Source: Thermoplasmata archaeon (lineage in GTDB: Archaea > Thermoplasmatota > Thermoplasmata > Lutacidiplasmatales > UBA184). From it: a stretch of 9,842 bases of DNA. Each line of letters starts with the position of its first letter. Position 1 is the first letter of the stretch. Made by a program: the position numbers and the translations under genes. The notes under the pieces are model-generated. The model was not told the origin of the DNA. It made no database searches and saw only the letters and a list, made by a program, of their open reading frames with translations. This document shows, piece after piece, positions 7,019 through 9,842 of the stretch. The stretch spans positions 1 through 9,842 of the forward strand of contig JAKATE010000066.1 of assembly GCA_021828085.1 (NCBI GenBank), given 5' to 3'.

Positions 7019-7851
7019 CCGTACATCGAGGGGGAGTGCGAGGGGGCCGGGCGCTCCCGGCTGGCCTTGTCGTGGGCGGAGCGCTGGATGGAGAGCAGCT
7101 GCTGCTCGATCCGCTCGGCCTCGTTGTACAGCGGGACCGGGTCGATGATCGTCTGCAGGAGCACGTGGTCGATGGTCTCGATGACCTTCGCCGCCGCGCG
7201 GGCATCGGGGTAGTCCGGATGCGCCTCGGCGAGGAAGGTCAGCACGTCGAAGCCGCGCCGGCGCCCCTCGTTGAGCAGCACCCCCGCGACGCCCGTGATG
7301 ACCCCCTCCTGGAAAGGGGTGACGTTCGGCTCGATGTAGAGCTCCCGGGCCCGCCGCGTGGAGGCGACGCCGTACACCCGGACCTGCGGAGGCCCGTTGG
7401 CCCTCCGCGCGCCCTCGGTCTCCGCGCGCTCGATGACGAGCCCCTCGGGGGAGATGAGCAGCGAGCAGCGCTGCTCCTGCGCCCAGCTCAACATGACGTT
7501 CCCCAGCGAGGAGACCACCTGCGGGGGCGGCTGGAACTCGCTCACGAAGGCGACGACCTTCTCCGGTCCGGGGCCCCCCGGACGGCGCCCTTGGGGTTGG
7601 CCGGCGTAAATGCGTACGGGGTGCTGCGGTTCCCCCTCGCGGATGAGCGAGACGGTGGGGAAGGCCGGGGAGTCGACGATCCCCACCTGCTCCATGTGGA
7701 GCGCGTCGATGAGGTAGTTCGCCACGATGGAGGAGACCAGGCCCACGGAGGGGAAGCCGTCGATGATGACCGCCCCTTCCAGATCGGTCCGCTTCACCTC
7801 GTAGATCCGGACCTCGTCCGGGGCCATGGGCGGGGTGCTCCGCCAGCTCAT
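7015..7851 (-). CDS. PAC2-family protein (proteasome assembly chaperone-like)
   Basis: Member of the PAC2 family (COG2047/COG1938-like), which includes eukaryotic proteasome assembly chaperone 2 and archaeal homologues of unsettled function. The 278 residues show the family's landmarks: AVIIDGFPSVGLVSSIVANY (27-46, normally GFPGVGLVG), VGIVDSPAFPTVSLI (56-70), HPVRIYAG (77-84), and the strongly conserved block FQEGVITGVAGVLLNEGRRR (180-199) followed by FLAEAHPDYPDARAAAKVIE (206-225). The C-terminal part (about 228-262) is predicted helical and charged. ATG 7851 overlaps the upstream gene's stop as ATGA, with GGAG at 7863-7860 eight bases upstream, so it is translationally coupled to that gene. 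Its TAA (7017-7015) interlocks with the TAG of the opposing desulfurase gene. Met9 is a less likely alternative start. Confidence 0.9.
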   Translation of the reverse strand: MSWRSTPPMAPDEVRIYEVKRTDLEGAVIIDGFPSVGLVSSIVANYLIDALHMEQVGIVDSPAFPTVSLIREGEPQHPVRIYAGQPQGRRPGGPGPEKVVAFVSEFQPPPQVVSSLGNVMLSWAQEQRCSLLISPEGLVIERAETEGARRANGPPQVRVYGVASTRRARELYIEPNVTPFQEGVITGVAGVLLNEGRRRGFDVLTFLAEAHPDYPDARAAAKVIETIDHVLLQTIIDPVPLYNEAERIEQQLLSIQRSAHDKASRERPAPSHSPSMYG

Positions 7852-8204
7852 AGGGCCCGCTCCACGAGGCTGCCGAGTTCCCGGTTCAGGATGGCGGCGA
7901 TCTCCTTGCTCATCTCCCCGCGCAGCGCCTCGGGCGCCGCCGCGAAGCCAAGACGGGCCATGGCCGCGGTGACCCGGAGCGCGGCGCCGTACTCGCGAGC
8001 CCGCGCCTCGAGCAACTCCTTCACGGACTCCTTGAGCTCCCGCGCGAGCTCGGGGTTCTCCTTGAGCTTGCGGTCCAGGTGCCGGCGGACCTCCTCCTTC
8101 ACCAGGTCGCGCGTCGCCTCGGCGAGGAGCTCCTCCGGATGCAGGAGCTCCCGCGAGCTGCTGAGAAGCACGTCCACCGCGTCCCCTTTGCGATGTTCCG
8201 CCAC
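7848..8204 (-). CDS. Small charged helical protein of unknown function, coupled to PAC2
   Basis: I do not recognise a named family. From GTG 8204 it has 118 residues, nearly all predicted helix. A Glu/Lys/Arg-rich central stretch (EEVRRHLDRKLKENPELARE and onward) has heptad-like Leu spacing compatible with a coiled coil. It is followed by an Ala/Gly-rich helix (YGAALRVTAAMARLGFAAAP) and an amphipathic end (EIAAILNRELGSLVERAL). There is no signal peptide or clear transmembrane segment. GTG 8204 lies about 25 nt downstream of a TATA-like AATACT (8230-8225), so a leaderless start is favoured over GTG 8216, which adds four residues. The stop TGA overlaps the ATG of the PAC2 gene (ATGA), so the two are one operon and probably act together; an adaptor or partner of the PAC2 protein is an inference only. 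Confidence 0.75.
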   Translation of the reverse strand: MAEHRKGDAVDVLLSSSRELLHPEELLAEATRDLVKEEVRRHLDRKLKENPELARELKESVKELLEARAREYGAALRVTAAMARLGFAAAPEALRGEMSKEIAAILNRELGSLVERAL

Positions 8205-8224
8205 GGGTCCGGCCACCGAGCGCG

Positions 8225-8230
8225 AGTATT
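8225..8230 (-). promoter_or_regulatory. TATA-like box of the small-protein/PAC2 operon
   Basis: AATACT on the minus strand, in the context TTGAATACTCG, is centred about 24 nt before GTG 8204. It is one of the few AT-rich spots in the 174-bp spacer. Support is motif and spacing only. Confidence 0.45.
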
Positions 8231-8261
8231 CAACCCTAATGGAGAGGGGCCGGGGTCGAGG

Positions 8262-8328
8262 CCCGGGAGGCTCCCCGCCTCCGGGTTCCTCCCTTGCCGG
8301 GTCCCGGAAGGCGTGCCACGCCTTTCGG
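8262..8328. repeat. Two hairpin-forming inverted repeats in the spacer upstream of the tRNA
   Basis: The noncoding spacer 8205-8378 contains two strong dyads. The first (8262-8285) pairs CCCGG-AGGC with GCCT-CCGGG around a TCCCC loop, with a single bulged G at 8267. The second (8304-8328) pairs CCGG AAGGCGT with ACGCCTT TCGG around GCC: eleven pairs, one of them G-U. No convincing reading frame covers them, and no poly-T follows. They could be an attenuator-like leader, an unannotated small RNA, or binding sites near the divergent promoters. Function unknown. Confidence 0.45.
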
Positions 8329-8345
8329 CCGAACTCCCCAAACTG

Positions 8346-8352
8346 TTTAATT
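8346..8352 (+). promoter_or_regulatory. TATA-like box of the tRNA-Ala gene
   Basis: TTTAATT centred 30 nt before the mature 5' end of the tRNA, in otherwise G+C-rich sequence. This is the expected place for archaeal box A, allowing a few nucleotides of 5' leader removed by RNase P. Confidence 0.6.
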
Positions 8353-8378
8353 CCCCAGGTCTGGGGGCCCCGGGAGCT

Positions 8379-8484
8379 GGGCTGGTAGATCAGTTGGAAG
8401 ATCGCTACCTTGGCAAGGTAGAGGCCGCGAGTTCAAAACCGCCGGGGGCACCCCCTCCGGTCGGGGAGCATCTCGCCCAGTCCA
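8379..8484 (+). tRNA. tRNA-Ala (anticodon GGC) with an intron in the T loop
   Basis: A complete cloverleaf of 73 nt appears once a 33-nt intron is removed. Acceptor GGGCTGG (8379-8385) pairs fully with CCAGTCC (8477-8483), including the G3:U70 wobble that is the alanine identity element. The discriminator is A (8484) and CCA is not encoded. D stem GATC/GATC (8388-8391, 8400-8403) encloses AGTTGGAA. Anticodon stem CTACC/GGTAG encloses TTGGCAA, with GGC at 8412-8414. The variable loop is AGGCC. T stem GCGAG (8427-8431) pairs perfectly with CTCGC (8472-8476). The T loop is TTCAAA plus T, split after position 59. Read without an intron, the sequence after TTCAAA gives neither a T stem nor an acceptor match, so a standard scan may miss it or call it a pseudogene. 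The G3:U70 pair, predicted by the anticodon and found in the distal exon, independently confirms the 3' end. Confidence 0.92.
8438..8470 (+). other. Archaeal tRNA intron at position 59/60 (33 nt)
   Basis: Excising 8438-8470 restores the seven-base T loop TTCAAAT. Around the splice sites the RNA can form a relaxed bulge-helix-bulge. The outer helix is the T stem (8427-8431 with 8472-8476). The 3' bulge is CAU (8469-8471). The central helix is UUC with GAG (8432-8434 with 8466-8468, starting with a U-G pair, plus an A/G mismatch). The 5' bulge is AAA (8436-8438), and the inner helix is CCG with CGG (8439-8441 with 8462-8464). Cutting after the second base of each bulge gives exactly this intron. 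An internal hairpin (ACCG and GGGGG pairing with CCCCC and CGGT, 8438-8461) is an alternative fold. Noncanonical 59/60 introns are known mainly from Thermoproteales; removal needs a splicing endonuclease with relaxed specificity. Confidence 0.82.
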
Positions 8485-8505
8485 CTCCCCCCGGGGCACC
8501 GGGAC

Positions 8506-8560
8506 TGTCGATGGGACCCTTCGACACCACGCGACAAGCTAAATAGGGACCCGTGGTCCC
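8506..8560 (+). promoter_or_regulatory. Promoter of the XRE-HMG-CoA synthase operon with two flanking dyads
   Basis: The TATA-like CTAAATAG (8539-8546) is centred 26 nt before ATG 8569, giving a leaderless transcript. Upstream lies TGTCGA-N9-TCGACA (8506-8511, 8521-8526). Between the box and the start lies GGGACC-CGT-GGTCCC (8546-8560), a perfect 6-bp dyad with a 3-nt spacer. GGGACCC also occurs at 8513-8519, 33 bp upstream of its copy at 8546-8552. A dyad between box A and the start is a classic archaeal repressor position, so autoregulation by the encoded HTH protein is plausible but inferred. Confidence 0.5.
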
Positions 8561-8568
8561 CGCCAGCC

Positions 8569-9246
8569 ATGCCGAGCGAGCTCCGGGAGAAGATCGCCGG
8601 GGAGGTGGTGCTCTCCTCGCATCCCGGCAGGACGCTCCGCAAGTGGCGCGAGGACTTCGGCATCTCCCAGGGAGAGCTCGCCCGCCAGCTCGCCACCGTC
8701 CCCTCGGTGATCAGCGACTACGAGAGCGAGCGGCGGACCAGTCCCGGGGCGAACCTCATCCGCCGCTACGTCGACGGGCTGTTCACCCTCGATGCGTCGA
8801 AGGGCGGCAAGGCGGTCCAGCGCATGGGCACCCGGGCCCCCTCCGACGGGATTCTCGGGATGCGGGAGTTCTCCGTGGCCATCCCCCTCCCGGCGCTCGC
8901 CGAGCACCTCGACGCGAAGTCGGTCAGCGCCGTGGACCTCCATCGCGACCTCCACGGCTTCACGCTCCTCGACGCCCCCCGGGCGATCCTCAGCCTGGGG
9001 GCCCGCGAGTTCATCCAGGTCTACGGCTGGACGACCCAGCGGCTGCTCATCTTCGCCGGGGTGAAGTACGGCCGCTCCCCCATGGTCGCCGTCCGCTCCC
9101 ATCCGCTCAAGCCCGCGGCGGTCCTCCTCGCAGCCCCGGGCCGCGTGGACCCGCTCGCCGTCCGCCTCTCCGAGGTGGAGAACATCCCGCTCCTGACCTC
9201 CCCGCACGGCGCGAAGGAGATCCTCGCGCGCCTGGAGGAGGTCTGA
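8569..9246 (+). CDS. XRE-family HTH transcriptional regulator (archaeal COG1709-like)
   Basis: DNA-binding regulator, 225 residues. Residues about 20-70 form a Cro/C1-type helix-turn-helix: RTLRKWREDFGISQGELARQ, then VPSVISDYESERR, the typical second and third helices. The remainder (about 95-225) is a mixed alpha/beta domain of the kind seen in archaeal COG1709 proteins, with hydrophobic strands such as AAVLLAAPG and VENIPLLTS; its ligand is unknown. ATG 8569 is 26 nt after a strong TATA-like box, so translation is probably leaderless. The HMG-CoA synthase gene begins 19 bp after its stop. This gene order (regulator, then HMG-CoA synthase) recurs in archaea, which suggests control of the mevalonate pathway. 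The dyads in its promoter suggest it also controls itself. The family call is firm; the target is inferred. Confidence 0.88.
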   Translation: MPSELREKIAGEVVLSSHPGRTLRKWREDFGISQGELARQLATVPSVISDYESERRTSPGANLIRRYVDGLFTLDASKGGKAVQRMGTRAPSDGILGMREFSVAIPLPALAEHLDAKSVSAVDLHRDLHGFTLLDAPRAILSLGAREFIQVYGWTTQRLLIFAGVKYGRSPMVAVRSHPLKPAAVLLAAPGRVDPLAVRLSEVENIPLLTSPHGAKEILARLEEV

Positions 9247-9265
9247 GGAAGGAACGGAAAAGAGC

Positions 9266-9842
9266 ATGAGCGAAGAGCCGGTCGGCATCGTCAGCTACGG
9301 CGCCTACGTGCCTCGCTACCGGATCCGCCCCGCCGAGATCGGATCCACCTGGGGGGCCGACGGGGAGGCGATGGGCAAGAGCCTCGGGGTCCAGCGGAAG
9401 TCCGTCCCCGCCCCTGACGAGGACACCATCACCATCTCCACGGAGGCGCTCCGCCAGGCGCTCTCGCGCGGACGGATCTCCGCCAAGGACATCGGGGCCA
9501 TCTACGTGGGGAGCGAGAGCCACCCGTACGCGGTGAAGCCCACGGCCACCGTGGTGGCGCAGGCGGTGGGAGCCACCCCGTACCTCACGGCAGCGGACTT
9601 CGAGTTCGCCTGCAAGGCCGGCACCGCGGCCATCCAGACCTGCATGGGCATGGTCAAGAGCCACATGATCACCTACGGGGTCGCCATCGGATCGGACACC
9701 TCCCAGGGGGCGCCCGGGGACGCCCTCGAGTACTCCGCGAGCGCCGGAGGGGCCGCCCTCATCATCGGAAGGGAGCGCGTCCTCGCCGAGATCAACGCCA
9801 CCGAGAGCTTCACCACCGACACCCCCGGCTGCTGGCGCCGCG
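9266..9842 (+). CDS. Hydroxymethylglutaryl-CoA synthase, archaeal type (3' end outside the window)
   Basis: Condenses acetyl-CoA with acetoacetyl-CoA to HMG-CoA, the committed entry to the mevalonate pathway that feeds archaeal isoprenoid lipids. The window holds the first 192 codons of a protein usually near 350 residues. It shows the start VGIVSYGAYVPRYRI; LGVQRKSVPAPDEDT (40-54); YVGSESHPYAVKPTA (80-94) with candidate catalytic Glu84; and DFEFACKAGTAAIQ (111-124) with nucleophile Cys116. GVAIGSDTSQGAPGDALEYS (138-157) and SAGGAALIIG follow. The Glu-Cys distance of 32 equals that of bacterial HMG-CoA synthase. The catalytic His lies beyond the window. ATG 9266 is preceded by GAGGAAGGAA (9245-9254), a Shine-Dalgarno-like stretch. 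In other archaea the enzyme forms a channelling complex with acetoacetyl-CoA thiolase and a DUF35 protein, whose genes are expected next downstream. Confidence 0.95.
   Translation, partial: MSEEPVGIVSYGAYVPRYRIRPAEIGSTWGADGEAMGKSLGVQRKSVPAPDEDTITISTEALRQALSRGRISAKDIGAIYVGSESHPYAVKPTATVVAQAVGATPYLTAADFEFACKAGTAAIQTCMGMVKSHMITYGVAIGSDTSQGAPGDALEYSASAGGAALIIGRERVLAEINATESFTTDTPGCWRR

Noticed and set aside
7036..8388. 450-residue plus-strand open frame across the PAC2 operon
   Set aside because: It is antisense to the PAC2 and small-protein genes and runs through their promoter and into the tRNA. No domain is visible.
8379..8450. Degenerate or pseudo-tRNA ending near 8450 (GGGGGCA as acceptor end)
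   Set aside because: That reading leaves the T stem with three mismatches and an unpaired acceptor. The distal CTCGC-CCAGTCC-A gives perfect pairing and G3:U70.
1..9842. CRISPR arrays, insertion sequences, integrase or attachment repeats
   Set aside because: No regularly spaced repeats, no transposase or integrase reading frame, and no duplicated tRNA 3' end were seen on either strand.

Overview
The window is about two-thirds G+C and reads as a chromosomal segment of a high-GC archaeon. The evidence is: a tRNA gene with an archaeal-type bulge-helix-bulge intron and no encoded CCA; an archaeal HMG-CoA synthase preceded by the XRE-type regulator that often sits beside it in archaea; a PAC2-family protein; and several starts lying 24-26 nt downstream of TATA-like boxes with almost no leader. 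A Thermoplasmata-like euryarchaeal lineage is my guess; the sequence here does not prove it.

Layout. (1) 1-1719, + strand: a type IV toxin-antitoxin module of the AbiE kind, an AbiEi-like winged-helix antitoxin followed by an AbiEii-like nucleotidyltransferase toxin. It lies under a cluster of inverted half-sites that looks like its own operator. The catalytic motifs of the toxin are intact, but the reading frame appears broken near the end of the antitoxin, near the start of the toxin and probably at the toxin's end. (2) 1766-3412, - strand: a 14-helix MFS transporter of the DHA2 drug-efflux type, convergent with the toxin. (3) 3527-7018, + strand: three enzymes in a row, a TIM-barrel amidohydrolase (COG2159-like), an M20D amino-acylase/hippurate-hydrolase-type peptidase, and a SufS-like cysteine desulfurase. 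(4) 7015-8204, - strand: a two-gene operon with ATGA overlap, a small charged helical protein of unknown function followed by a PAC2-family protein. Its end interlocks with the desulfurase stop codon. (5) 8205-8378: a noncoding stretch with the divergent promoter of that operon, two strong hairpins and the tRNA promoter. (6) 8379-8484: tRNA-Ala(GGC) with a 33-nt intron inside the T loop (position 59/60). (7) 8569-9842, + strand: an XRE regulator followed closely by HMG-CoA synthase, the start of an archaeal mevalonate-pathway operon that runs off the window.

The most unusual items are the T-loop intron, which makes the tRNA look degenerate unless the distal 3' exon is found, and the three-half-site operator of the AbiE module together with its same-direction frame disruptions. 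I found no wholly new multi-gene system: the gene families are recognisable, and the novelty lies in RNA processing and regulatory architecture. First genes of transcription units look leaderless, whereas downstream genes carry Shine-Dalgarno-like motifs.
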